Assembly: GCA_022385755.1 (NCBI GenBank) | Contig: MU278352.1 | Span: 1,054,001 to 1,118,000 of the forward strand | Length of the DNA stretch: 64,000 nt | Source: Trametopsis cervina | Taxonomy: Eukaryota > Basidiomycota > Agaricomycetes > Polyporales > Irpicaceae | Direction of reading: 5' to 3' | Part shown: positions 43,937 through 55,900 of the stretch, in pieces | Layout of the letters: the number at the start of each line of letters is the position of its first letter | Position numbering within the stretch: the first letter of the stretch is position 1 | Position numbers and translations under genes: made by a program | Notes under the pieces: generated by a model | The model's database searches: none | What the model saw: the letters and a program-made list of their open reading frames with translations, nothing else | What the model was told of the DNA's origin: nothing

Positions 43937-46363
43937 ATGGTGGCTACACACTCTTTTCTCTTGCTCTTTACGCTGGTCGTATCTTGTGTATCCTCGGCGT
44001 TCGCCGACAGCGCCTGGAATGGTCACACCACACCCGGTTCTACTTCACTGGGTGCTTTCAACCCGTATTACGTCGCACCAGGAACAAAGGGCTATGATTC
44101 TGGTTCTCGACTTCTACACTACTCAGGCAAATGGAAAGAAAAGTTCTCTTCGCGATACGCACAGAAGTCCGTCCACATGACGTCGTACACGAACGCATAC
44201 ATGACCTTTACCTTCACTGGTACTGGCGTCGAATGGTTTGGTAGTACCGGCAAAGGCTATGGCATAGCGGAAGTCTACTTGGATGGCGAAATGGTGCAGC
44301 AGGTCGATACCTGGAGTGCGGAATCTAGACAACAACAGCGTTTGTACTGGGTGTTCGATCTCCCTCTCGGAAAGCATACCTTGAAAATTATCAATTCTGG
44401 CAAGAAGAGGAGTGGGTCTCAAAACAACAATATCGATGTGGATGCTCTAGTGGTGACATTGGGATCTACGCCTACGACCTCTACTACTGCCCTGCAACAA
44501 AACGCCGCGGTCTCTAGCCAGAACTTCCCTGCATCCTTTCAGGACTTTGCCTCTGCCTCGTCTGTATCCCAGTGGAAATTATCGCAGGAAGGTACCACTG
44601 GCGTCCATGCAATGCAACTGGCCGTAATATCAGAGACGCATGCGATCATCGTGGACAAGGTTGAGCACAATCCTCTTACGATTGACGGACATCCTGCATG
44701 GGCTGCACTGTACAACCTCAACACGCACTCTGTGAAGCCTCTGAGGATGCAGTCCAACTCGTTTTGTGCTGGTGGGACCTTCTTAGGAAATGGAACGCTT
44801 ATCAATGTCGGCGGCAACCCCGTTGTAGAGGACCACACATCAGCGGCGGATTTTGGAGATGTCGATGGCCTCCAAGCCGTCCGTATCTTTGAGCCCTGCG
44901 ACTCGGACGACGTTGAAAGCTGCGAAGTGATTGAGAACCACAGCCGCCTCAGGATGGCCTCCCCCAGATGGTACAATACGGTTCTCAGAATATCCGACGG
45001 GTCGGCAATGATTGTTGGAGGATCAAAGAAGGGCGGCTGGATAAACAACGCGACCACCAACAACCCTACTATCGAGTACTTCCCTCCGAAGAACATACAC
45101 GGTGCCAATGGGCTGCCTGTCAAACTGCCTTTCTTGGTGGACACGTTGAACTCGAACTTGTTTCCTATCGCTTTCTCTCTGCCTGATGGGAAAGTGTTTA
45201 TGGCAGCGAATCAAGATGCCATGATCTACGACTGGAAAAACAACGTTGAGCGGCGACTACCAACGCTCCCTAACGGCGTTCGCGTTACTTATCCGATGAC
45301 TGGCACTGCGGTCCTTCTCCCTCTTCGTCCGGAAAACAATTACACTCCTGAGGTTTTACTGTGTGGCGGCTCCACCGTCGACGATACGAAGCCTGGGTAT
45401 GAGATTTCGTCCCAAGATCAAGCCTCCAGTCAATGCTCGCGGATGGTCCTTACTGATGAAGGGATTGCTGCAGGCTGGGAAGTCGAACAAATGCCTCAGG
45501 CTCGTACGATGCCCGATGCGGTCCTTCTACCTGACGGCAAGGTTCTCATTGTCAACGGAGCGGGATCTGGCATTTCGGGTTATGGGAACGTTGTCAACCA
45601 GGTCGGATCGTCGAACGCCGACAACCCAGTCTTCACCCCCGTCTTATACGACCCTTCTGCTCGGGTAGGAGAACGCTTTTCTTCTGCTGGGATGCCAACA
45701 AGTGATATCCCGAGGCTCTATCATTCGGTGGCTACAATGACACCTTCTGGAATGATTATGATCGCTGGTAGCAACCCTAACTTGGATCGTAGCGAGGTGA
45801 AGTACGGAACGGAGTACCGCGTCGAATGGCTGAGCCCTCCATACCTGACCCAACCGCGGCCGGAACTGTCTGGAGTGCCAAAGAAGATTGGCTTTGGGAA
45901 AACGATCGAATTCTCTGCAAAGATGTCTTCCGCTGCGAATGTCAAGGGTACGAGCGCAGCACTGTAAGCATAAACATGCAACCCTGCTCATAAATGTGTT
46001 TGTAGTTGTTCTCATGGACTTCGGCTACGTGACGCATGCTGTCCATGCAAATTCGCGGTTGGTATATCTTGCATGCTCAGTCTCAGATGGCAAAATCACG
46101 GCGACAGGTCCTCCCGATGGGAACATATACCCGCCCGGCCCTGGTTGGCTCTTGGTGGTTGCAGACGGTGTCCCCAGCAAGGCATTCAGGATCATGATTG
46201 GTGACGGCAAGGGGCCAGACGTTGACGAAGGCGCAATAGCCAAGTGAGTGTTCACAATGAATTGGGTCGGTGACCGTACTGAGAGCATCGTAGCCTACTC
46301 TCACAGACTAGCGCAGACGAGTATGATGACCAGAAACATGCCGAAGATGATGGCTCAGAGTGA
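43937..46363 (+). CDS. Glyoxal oxidase (copper radical oxidase, AA5_1) with N-terminal beta-sandwich
   Basis: Secreted copper radical oxidase that oxidises aldehydes with release of hydrogen peroxide, which can feed ligninolytic peroxidases. The signal peptide is MVATHSFLLLFTLVVSCVSS. Residues about 30-195 form a jelly-roll-like extra domain (TFTGTGVEWFGSTGKGYGIA, YWVFDLPLGKHTLKIINSG). The catalytic part has SNSFCAGGTFLGNGTLINVG, with the Cys of the Tyr-Cys cofactor, PRWYNTV with its partner Tyr, PRLYHSVATM with the axial Tyr and a His ligand, and GYVTHAVHANSRLVYL with another His. All expected active-site residues are present. The first exon is very long. An intron after VK at about 45948 restores VVLMDFGYVTH. 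The last exon border is ambiguous: the stop may be at 46363 (chosen, ending HAEDDGSE) or at 46445. Confidence 0.9.
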
Positions 46364-46652
46364 AGTTATGCCGGGCGGTTTTGAAAATGTTGTCGCCGGG
46401 ATATACGATCTTGCATTGTTTTTCGTCTTTCGTCAACCGTCTTAGCACATGTAGCTCTATTATCAATGAATCAACAGCTCTACTCTATCGGATGCATAGT
46501 GAGTGTGTGGCCCTGAATACCTGGTGGCAGATAGAACATCACAGGTTGCATTTCATACATGTACTATGGTGCACGGTCTTAGCAACAAAAGTGTGCACCA
46601 TGATCCGCTTCATATAAGGACAACATTCGATGTTATGGAAAAGTCCAAAAGG
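46364..46652. other. Intergenic region, glyoxal oxidase / tRNA
   Basis: About 290 bp, AT-rich, likely 3' UTR of the glyoxal oxidase gene. If the alternative last exon is used, coding extends to 46445. Confidence 0.35.
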
Positions 46653-46724
46653 AACCACTGACGGGGGTCGAACCCGCAACCCCCACCTTAGGAAGGTGAT
46701 GCGCTACCATTGCGCCACAGCGGC
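46653..46724 (-). tRNA. tRNA-Arg (anticodon CCT)
   Basis: On the minus strand a full cloverleaf can be folded. The acceptor stem is GCCGCTG with CAGTGGT (two G-U pairs), with discriminator T. The D stem is GCGC with GCGC. The anticodon stem is TCACC with GGTGG, enclosing the loop TTCCTAA whose anticodon is CCT. The T stem is GCGGG with CCCGT and the loop TTCGACC. There is no intron. It decodes AGG as arginine. Confidence 0.93.
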
Positions 46725-46918
46725 TTGTGGGGTGAAGCAAAAACCCTGTCTGTATCGTGCCAAGAAGACAAGCCACTGCGGAAATTCGCGCACCTTCATC
46801 TCATCATACTGCGACGCATGAAACAATGGTAAACGGGACTGAACGTGTAGTTGCATACAGAAGTAAATATCTATTACTACGACAGATGAACCTAGACCAG
46901 GTTCACAGAACATCGAGA

Positions 46919-48211
46919 TTACGCAATAGTGTATTTACCATAGTTCTTCTCTGGATCGTACACCTGTACAACTATTTGTTAGCGCGGTTTGTGATTGCAA
47001 CGGACGACAGCGCACCTCCCAACGAGACGCAGGGAAAATATGTTTGTTTCTTTGGTAGTAGCTTCTTTCTACAACTTTGCCTGCGTGCGACTCGTCCTTT
47101 TCCAGCGAAGCATCTGCCAGTAGCCGTACGTCGTCGTGAACATCGAAATTGAACAACGGCCCAGATTTCCCCCGCGCCTTGTTAACAAGGAAGTCGTAGA
47201 ATGTGTAATGCTGGAGAGTAGAGAACATAAGTAGGCGGTATATTGTACGGAGCTAAGACGAGCATACATGAGGGATGATGAGGTCCTCCTGTCATAGAAA
47301 TGGATGAGCACAAAATTATACTAGAACGCAAACTAGGCTCACCTTCACATACATGAGGTTGTCTACACTGACACCTCGTAACTCAGGGATTTGCTGGCGG
47401 CACTTCTCCAAGAAACCGGCAATGTCGTCTCCTTTCTTACACTACGGGTGTTGAGTCCGGTGGATGTAGGTGCAAACCTACGTGGTCAGATGATACGCCG
47501 TGAGCGATTTAACGACAACATACGGTGACGCTCTTGCGGTGGCCACTTCCGTCCCAGTATGAATAGACAATCTCGATGTCTTCCTTCTTCATCTCTTCTT
47601 GCTTCCGTAGCCATTCCTGCCTTAGCTCCTCCCGCTCTCGACGTTCCTGTTCTTCACGATCGCGGTCGGGGAGGAAAGATGTGTCAACGTTGGGATTCTT
47701 GCGCGACTTCGCCTTCTTCACTGGCCTCTCGCTGTCGTCGTCATCGTCGTCACGCGAGCGAGGTGTCTCAGCTTCTTCGGCTTCGTCGTCGTCTACAGCG
47801 AACGACAAGGTAGATTTGGCAGCCTTCTTACGCTTCTTCACTTTTCTTTGCTCATCCCTAAACAAATTCTCCACGTTCTGTGAGCGACCGTATACAACCG
47901 ATACTAGAGCCACACAAGACGAAATCTCCGACATACTTGAGCTCGCTCGTTCTCGCAGCCTCTCTCGCTTTGGCCTCTTCCAGCTCCTTTCTTCGCTGCT
48001 GGAATTCTTCCAGCTTCACCAAACCAACAGTGCTTTGCTTGAGTGTATCTTCCATCGAATCATGCTGGCCCACGAAGCGGTTACTGGAAGGCCTGGCCTT
48101 CTCAGTCTCTTGTATGAGATTCTGTTTCTGGCGTTCAAACTCTTCGCGCATCTGCGTGCGTTGCTTCACTAGCGCATCTTCACGTCTGCCTTCGGCCTGG
48201 TTTGCGGCCAT
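46919..48211 (-). CDS. FAM50/XAP5 family nuclear protein
   Basis: Conserved nuclear protein of the XAP5 (FAM50A) family, linked in other eukaryotes to pre-mRNA splicing and gene expression. The N-terminus [20 protein letters not shown] leads into a long charged coiled coil ([40 protein letters not shown]). A basic/acidic low-complexity region contains [20 protein letters not shown]. The XAP5 domain follows: [57 protein letters not shown] and [20 protein letters not shown]. The last exon gives [14 protein letters not shown] before the TAA at 46919-46921, the standard end of this family. About six introns. It is divergent from uS13m. Confidence 0.93.
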
Positions 48212-48355
48212 TCTATGTGACTATTAACAGTATTGTGCGCGTCGTGGTAGTAGGTGGAGAGGTCGCGTTCACTGCGGAGTTCGAAAGCCGGTCTAGTCGG
48301 CTGGGCATTGAGCGCCTTCTCACTTTCCAGCTACTGCTCAACCCGCTCATTCAAG
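48212..48355. promoter_or_regulatory. Shared promoter region, FAM50 / uS13m
   Basis: Only 144 bp separate the two divergent start codons, the shortest such gap in the window. No TATA box is seen. Inferred from arrangement. Confidence 0.55.
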
Positions 48356-48926
48356 ATGCATATTCTCGGGGTGAATATGCCTGACCACAAGCTGGTCAAG
48401 GTGCAGAACCCCGTTCAGAACATTTATGGACGTAACTAATTTCGAATCTTCACAGCAAACTTTGACTTACTTCTTCGGCGTCGGAAAGCACACATCACAT
48501 CGCATTTGTGCGCGCGTGCAGATACACGACAAGTGCAAGGTCAAGGACCTTACGCCGCAGCAAGTGACGGCCTTAACGGCCTTCCTCAACGCACCCTCCA
48601 GCGCACCACGTCCTGCGCACATGCCGGTTGCAGGGATCAACTTCGTACCACCACCACCGAGCAAACCTATAAATGCCATTCCTCAGCCTCGCCGGTCGCC
48701 GGATGCCCATAAAGACCCCCTCAAGGATCTGAAGATTGAGTCAGACCTCAAGAGAGAAATCAGAGAGAACATCCTCCACCACAGGTTGATTGGAAGCTAT
48801 GTCGGACGTCGGCATGCCTTGCAACTACCCGTCAGAGGGCAGAACACACAGTCCAATACGAAGACGGCCAGAAGGCTAAACAGGATCGAGCGTGTACTGG
48901 AGACGAGGCAAAACAAGAGATTCTAG
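48356..48926 (+). CDS. Mitochondrial small ribosomal subunit protein uS13m
   Basis: Mitochondrial member of the bacterial S13 family, in the head of the small subunit. Exon 1 encodes MHILGVNMPDHKLVK. A short intron with acceptor TTCACAG joins to QTLTYFFGVGKHTSHRICAR, the S13 helix-two-turn-helix segment. After VQIHDKCKVKDLTPQQVTAL there is an insertion relative to bacterial S13. The C-terminal DLKREIRENILHHRLIGSYV, GRRHALQLPVRGQNTQSNTK (the RNA-binding G-R-R-H...PVRGQ-T signature) and RRLNRIERVLETRQNKRF are diagnostic. The start codon is chosen because it gives the family sequence directly, without a separate targeting peptide, as in fungal homologues. Confidence 0.92.
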
Positions 48927-49050
48927 ATTACTGGTATGTTCTGTTCGTTCGCAGAATCACGCTCAGTGGAATGTTCAATCATGCATTTCAGCTTCTCTTG
49001 GCATTCTTACACGGCCGACAATATAATACAACCTGTCCTCGATGCAGATA

Positions 49051-49843
49051 TTAATCATCGCCAACTGGTACCTCCTCCTCGAGATACTTCACCAGGGTGA
49101 CACGTATCTCTGTGCTCTCGTCGCCCCTGAGAACGTCGGATATGAACGTTGCCTGAACTTGCATTTGTATCTGAGAGAGTTCAGTCCCAAGTGACCTGCA
49201 AAGCGGAATACCGCATACCATTTCCAAAGCCCCTCGCAGCACGCCGCAAAGGACATTACTGAACCAAAGTCCGCCCTCCAATGCTTCTTCGGGAAGCTCA
49301 ACAAACTCAGCCAGGGGGTTCTCGTCCAATGTGAGGATGAATGTCGAACCGGCAGCTGTGGATTGCGCAGTAGTGTTCGTGGGCGAAGTCGCGACGGCAG
49401 TTGGTGCGCCATGAGTGACCGTCGGACTTATGTTCAGGAATGATTTGAAGCCAACCTGCTCGTGTTATAAATAGCCGTAACACTGTGCAAGACAATGCAA
49501 GCCTCACCTTTGCCACCACCTCTCCTGTTTCCTTGAAGTCGGCACACCGACCGATGTTGCTTCTCGCCAGGAAGTCTTCTATGAGTCGCGTGCCAATGTT
49601 GTAGCCCATCTTCTCAAGCTGTTTATTGACTTCGTCGTAGTCTTCATAGTCTTGTATGAGCTGGACGACGAGTGCTCCGTACGTGAGCGCGAATAATTCT
49701 GCATTCTATGTCTGGTGTCAGGTCGGAGTGATTCGTTCCGCTGGGGCAAATGAAGCACAGAGGAATAAACCCACAGTCTTCTCTGCTCGGCCCTTCCAGA
49801 GGTCCTCCCCTATGGCCTTGTATTGCTTGCTGGTCGTGGCCAT
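49051..49843 (-). CDS. BET3: TRAPP complex subunit BET3 (TRAPPC3)
   Basis: Core subunit of the TRAPP tethering complexes that act as Rab1/Ypt1 exchange factors in ER-to-Golgi traffic. The N-terminal exon is [20 protein letters not shown]. Next come [20 protein letters not shown] and [40 protein letters not shown] and [18 protein letters not shown] Thr/Ala-rich insertion follows, then [20 protein letters not shown] and [20 protein letters not shown]. The last exon has [20 protein letters not shown] and ends VPVGDD at the TAA at 49051-49053. The Cys that is palmitoylated in Bet3 homologues probably corresponds to that of NIGRCADF (by family). About four introns. Confidence 0.94.
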
Positions 49844-52800
49844 CGGAGTCTGGTCAAGATGGAGGTCGATACGAGCGCCTCCTTAACGCGCATTGATCTC
49901 TGGCGCCTTTGCTCAACTTGCTGCAGACCACGACAAACTGCATACAAGTCCTCGCCATGCATCTCATATCCTCGTTCATGTTCATTTCGGGATACCCGGG
50001 ACCTGGGAAATTGGTATGCGAGGCAAACGGAAGCATGGCGAGGACCGTGTACACGAAGTCGCGCGTATGCTCGCCTAACCGCTGGGCACGCTCGTGTTCG
50101 TGACATATCTCTGTCTGATATGCACGGCCCAAACGTGTCTACCTGTCGGATGGCTTATTGCTAAGTGCGATAGTTCTGAAAATCAGCTGGACTAACCACT
50201 GTTTTGGCGTCGTTTGGACGCATAAGGGACCGCATACAGTCGTCTAAGCGCAAAAGTGCATGTCAAGTTACTCGGTGAATGGGGCCACACCATGGGCTCT
50301 TTACATACAGCAAACGATTCTCGACGTGAATCACAGCTGTCTGAAGATTATCCCGTAGCTCAGCATCTCAATGTCTAGATGCTCTTCATTCCCAGGCACA
50401 AAGGCGGAATCCAGCACTTTAAGTCTACGATACGCTGGGTCGCCGAACATTCTCCTGCACAGCTACGCAGCCTTTAAATCTTCGTGAGTACTACGGACTC
50501 AGTATCTCTACTAAGTACTATCTCTAGCGTCGCTTTCATCGTGCGTTTGAAGGCACACGAAGAAACATGATCAAGAACCGGACTCGCTATTCCTTCGCAC
50601 GGTACCTCCTTCTGTCAGCCCATACTGACATACTGACTTGTCGTCGTCTGTCCTTCCATTGGCACACTAGTCAGTACCTGCCCAACCTGCTACGGTAGTA
50701 GAAGAACGTCATTGGCATTTCACATGGCGGAAGACGAATACTAGGCAGCCATACTTTGGGATCAAACTCGCCAATTGCACCGAAGTTCGAGCCTCGCGCT
50801 CCGTTGAATGCAATACTTCTAAGTGGTACCCGAATTGTATGGTGGGTCATATGAACTTCGCTCTGCTATTATGATCGTATCAGAGAGGAATGTGCTTATG
50901 CTAGTTCTCGCGTCTCCATCACTGCATGTCCCCGTCGAAGCGACGATGTCATCCATTGTCAGCAAGCCATGTACTTTCCCCAGGCGAGCTGTCATACTGT
51001 GGGAGCCACGCAGGGTCCACGTGTAACACTCTCCGAACTTGCGGCTTTACTCTGTGGCCTCATTATAGGACGATGGTGCGATGCCTATCTTCAACTTAGC
51101 CGGTGTATTGCTCAATATTGATCGTCCTATGCGAATACCGCAACGATGTTTTCCAGATAGACCGGATAGAAGAGGTGCGGCGTATCGTTACACTTAGTGG
51201 TCGCTGATCACGTAGATGCCAGTTATTTGCTGGCTACTCTCGTCCCCCTCCGTCAATTTGGCCTCTTTCGCCTCCGACAGACAGGTCCAGTACAGGCCCT
51301 GCAGACGACCTCCGCGTCCCTGCACACCGTGATCACGAGTAGTCGGGAAGCCATCATATCGCGCGTATCGACTGCGTATCGCTATCACATACGTATCTGT
51401 TTGGCGCGCTGCGATAACCCAGGACACTTTAGGCCTGATTGCATTGCATGAATATACGCCTACGTTCGGTTAACAGCAATTTTCGCCCGTGGCTTTCCGA
51501 AGCTCAGTTCAGGTCCATGTGCAGTACGGAGTTGGTAAGGTTATACATCCCTCTGGAGGATTCCTCTTCGTTTCGCGTGTAGAAGGCGGCAAACTGATTC
51601 TAAATGGGATTGACCGGTTTTGTAGGTCTGCCACGCTAGCAATTGCGCGCGTTCTTCCATCAACGCTTGCTATACCTGCTGCAAGTACCTCCGTGAGTAC
51701 TGGAAACTGTATTCGTGTGAGTAAACATACGAGCACTTCTGATCTGCATTCAGTCCGCCCCTCAGCGCTCAGCCAGGATCCTGCTTCTCCTGGGGGCATA
51801 GGCTGATGCTTGTGAACCAGAAAGCCACTCCCCGGGCACTCCACAGCAGGGCACTGTTCAGGTATGTTCGCAACCGCAGCGGGTCGCACAATGTTTCAGT
51901 CCGGTTTCACGCAGGGCTAGCACTGTACAGCCCTGTGGTCTACGCCGAGTCTGCGGGTTCAGGGAGACCCTATCGCCTCCGAAACGCTTTGTCGACGAAA
52001 GTCCGGTCAGTCGACGATCTTCCAGGAATGTGCGTGGTGTGACGATTGTTCGGCGAACATGTGTCCCGTGTTCAGACATACATATAACGTGCAATCGCGG
52101 AATACGATTACGCGTGGACCGTCTCAGGCGTGCGCTGCCCAGGGCCTGGATAAAGCCTTTCCCACGACATCGCAGTTAAAAGGCTAAGTACGCAAGGGGA
52201 TCATTGATGACTGCACTGGAGGACGAGAGCTGCATCTTTACTCTCTTGTTACGGTTCGCCTGGCAGAAGAGCATGTTCACGTAGAAAACAAGCGACGCTT
52301 TTGGTCGTTTGTCATGGACAATAAAAAAAAATCTGCAGTCATTACGCAGCGTGGTAGAGTACAGGCGTGTTTACACGTGTTTGTTCGAGCTAGCCATAAC
52401 CGGGTTCTGGAAATATAGTGAAATGCGCCCGTGCGCGCCTTTGAGGGCATCCACCCGCTAGGCTCAAAGTCTCTCTTCGCAGCTGGAACCTATCCCGCAT
52501 GCAAGCCACCTCCTAATATCTAGGGCCACTACGCATCTGCATACCTCTCTCAAACCTGTGCTGGACCTTGGTAATAGCCAGCTCCGCCTCGCGTGCCCAC
52601 GGTCCGTGTATCTCTCTCGCCCGAGAGCACCATCCGCGTTCATAAAAACCAGACTGAAGGAGAACAGTCTGCGACGTTTCGTAGGTCAGTATCAGAGCAC
52701 TGCACAGGTGTGTTCCATACCTACACTTGCCCATGATTGTCGCTCATTCATCTCCAGGCTCTCAGCGGGTTGCAAAACCTGATCGATTGTGTGCCTTGCC

Positions 52801-52916
52801 TATAGGCGAACGGTAGACTCTCTGCATTCATTTGTTCCTTGTTCCTCTGCACCGCCCTACGGCCCAGCAGGCTGGCAGTGATATCTGCGACAACTCTGCT
52901 TCATTGTTTTGTTGAA
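49844..52916. other. Long gap without a convincing gene
   Basis: About 3.1 kb between BET3 (minus, starting at 49843) and the large regulator gene (plus, starting at 52917). Reading frames on both strands are short and lack recognisable domains; the longest (51489-51806 plus, and the overlapping 51509-51889 minus) are not convincing. A zinc-knuckle-like run CDNPGHFRPDC occurs at about 51409-51441 in a short plus frame, possibly a relic of a retroelement gag. A short A-run occurs at 52321-52331. The region may be a long regulatory region for the downstream gene. Confidence 0.4.
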
Positions 52917-55900
52917 ATGGACTTGCTGCAGGATGGTGAAGGGTCGTCGCCATCAATCGACGCTCAGCAACAGTACCAGCCGTACCCGTCACCCGACGTA
53001 CCTTCATACTCTTCTGTCATGAATAGCACCCACCCCGACGCGGATTCGAACCTTGCCCATCATATATCTGTCTCAGATCCATCCATGTTTACCTCTGACT
53101 TACCCCCTACCGATACTATCTCTCTGTCGATGCAGATGCCACCCATCCCTGGTACTGCGATGGACGTCGTGAACCCTACGTTGACAGAACAGCTCTCAAA
53201 TGCCATGCTCGCTGAGTTCTCTTCGCAGCCCACCAGTTCTACCGCAAGTGCCGGTGGCATGTTCATGTCAGATCCTCCCATGAACGGCATAGAGACACTT
53301 GAAACCCCGCACCACCTCCTCTCTTCCCCAAGCATAGCGACTGCGTCAACCAGTGCTTCTCTCGTGTCTTCGCCTTCTGTGAATGGTCTGGTCAATCCTT
53401 TCATGATGGGCACATCGTCATTGGCCACCGCGCTGGATGGCCCACGAAGTCGCTCAGCTTCTTCTGCCTCGCCGGGTCATCTGAGTGGTCCTTCTCCTGA
53501 CCTTGGGTTTACTCCTGCCAGCAGTGCTCCCTCCACGACATCCATAAATGAGTCCTCGTTCCCTTTCAGATCTGGGTTCGAGCAGCCTTATACGGCGCCG
53601 CAGAGCAAGGAGAACTCGCCGGATGCGACGGATCCCCACCTGTTGGCTCTAGGAGACATGCTGAAAAAGTAAGTACTTCCGCATCGTGGCGTGAAATTCT
53701 GATGGCAAACCCGCTATTATCGTTCTATGATCCCAGCATAGCGAAGACCGCCAGCTCAGGCAGCGAGGCATGCACCAATGGCCAGACCTCCTCGGCTGCG
53801 ACCCTGGTGGACCAGCTCACTAAACATGTCCTCCTTATGGCGAGGATGGCTGCTCGTATGAACTTGTCCGACCAGCCTACCGGATCCCCTACGTCTGGCA
53901 ACTCCCCACACGCGAGCAACGGACCGGCGCCCAATGGCTCTCCTCTTTCCAGCACAGGATTGGACAACACTCAAGACCAGCACATAAATGGGCTGTCTTC
54001 CTACGATTCTCCCAACACGTCAATTGAGTCGACATCGTTGCTGGACACGTCTGACATGTCCCGCAAACGTTGTGCTTCGACTCTGGACGGCGATAGGGTC
54101 GTTAAAGCCATGAAACTGGAGCCGGTGGAGGAGAGTTCGCTCGCTATGCCACCGCCGGCTCCCGTCCAATCTCATTCCCTTCCTCACTTGAAGGCTTCTT
54201 CATCTTTCACTTTCACCGCGTCGACATCCATACCACCTTCAATGGCTACCATTGTAGAACACCCCATACCATCTATGTCATCTTCAGTACCCGGCACTCG
54301 TCCACCAAGCTCATCCGGTCTTCCCCATCTCGCGCTTCATCCTCATTCATCCGCCCATTTCCCACCGCGTCTTGATTTCACACAGCAACTCGCGCATCCT
54401 CCAACGGATTTTGCTTCCCTCCCCGCTGGTCCCGCCTCCGCCCCCGCCCCATTGGCCACCACCTCTTTTGCGTCAAATCCCTCTCTTACTGGAACAGGTT
54501 GGTCAGATCCTCGCCCCACAGTCCCTCGTCATGCACACTCTGTCTCCTGCATGTCTTCGCTACCTCCCGTCCCCTTACCTCTCACGACAAACCTGGCGTT
54601 CTCCCCAACTGCCGACACTTACCATTCGCCCACACACCCACTTATGTCCGTGCAGTCTGCTCCTCTACCTTCTCACGGACGTACATCTCGCTCAGGGTCA
54701 ATGTCGCATCCGAATCCGTTTGCCTTTGGTATCGATGTTCCTCCATTAAGTGCTGCCAAGGCCGTCTTTGAAACCATGCAGTCGCGACCATCGACATCGG
54801 GCGGTATACAAACTCGTGCGCCGTCACCTGACTTTGATGACGACGAGGACCGGGGTGGTGACGATGACTCCGACGACGAACTGCAGATGTATTCCCATGG
54901 CCAGTGGGGGACATCTCCGAGCGGGATGTCGCCGCAGGACGGTAAGGAAGATTCCGGTTCTTCTCAGACGACCCCTGGGACGTCGACGCGTCGAGGAAGC
55001 CGCACTTCGCCGTCTGGTGACAGTGCGGGTTCTAACCACGGCAACGAGATACCTCAAGAATACCGGAATGATGTGGAAAAAATCTTCTTTGATTTCCTCA
55101 ACAAGACATGCTCGAATTGTGGGTCACACGATATTTTCCAGCTATTGCTCGTTCAGTATCTAACCCTGCTGCTCATCGTAGTGGATGCGACCGATTCGAA
55201 GGGTGAGCCCATCCACCAAACGCTCATGGCGAAGAAGATGCAGCGTCTGGATGAATCGCCCGATTTCCGACCATTCAAATTCCGGATCCAGGCCTTCACT
55301 AATGCATTCCTGGAAGAGGTATGTCATTCACGCTAGTTTCACCCTCGTGCCAAGTGATCGAGCAGTCCCCGTATAGCTCGCTCGACAAGGTTTCCCGGAG
55401 GAAAAGATTCCAATGAAAAAGGTTAGAACCCCCTACCTCACTGGTTTCTGCTAGTACCCGCGCTGACAAGGATCCGATTCCATCGATAGATTCGAAACTT
55501 TCTATGGAACCAGCCTTACATCTCCCGCTTTAACGAAGAGGGGAAGAAGTCGAAATCCAAGGGCAATCATATATGGCACGTTGACGCGAAGAAGACAGAA
55601 GGGGGCTGGACTTTCCGTCCGTTCCAGCGGAAGCTGGCAGGCGTCCCTCCTGGTGTTGCTTACATTGGCTTGCGATGGTCATGGACGCCACGTATATGGG
55701 ACCCTCAGGCGTCTCGTGCTAACATGCCTGTAACATACGCCTCACCTGCCCTCCCCTCGTGGCTGTCATGGGAAGGGGACACGCTCACAGGTATTCCTCC
55801 CGCTGACGCTGAGAGTTGTGATGTTACGGTACAAGCGAGGGTTTGTCACAGATGTTCTTCCGTGGTTGATCTTGTGCTGATTGTTTGTGTCAGTTTATCC

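Noticed and set aside
51489..51889. Overlapping frames on both strands (105 and 126 codons) in the 3-kb gap
   Set aside because: Both are open over the same bases, have no domain and no splice-supported extension.
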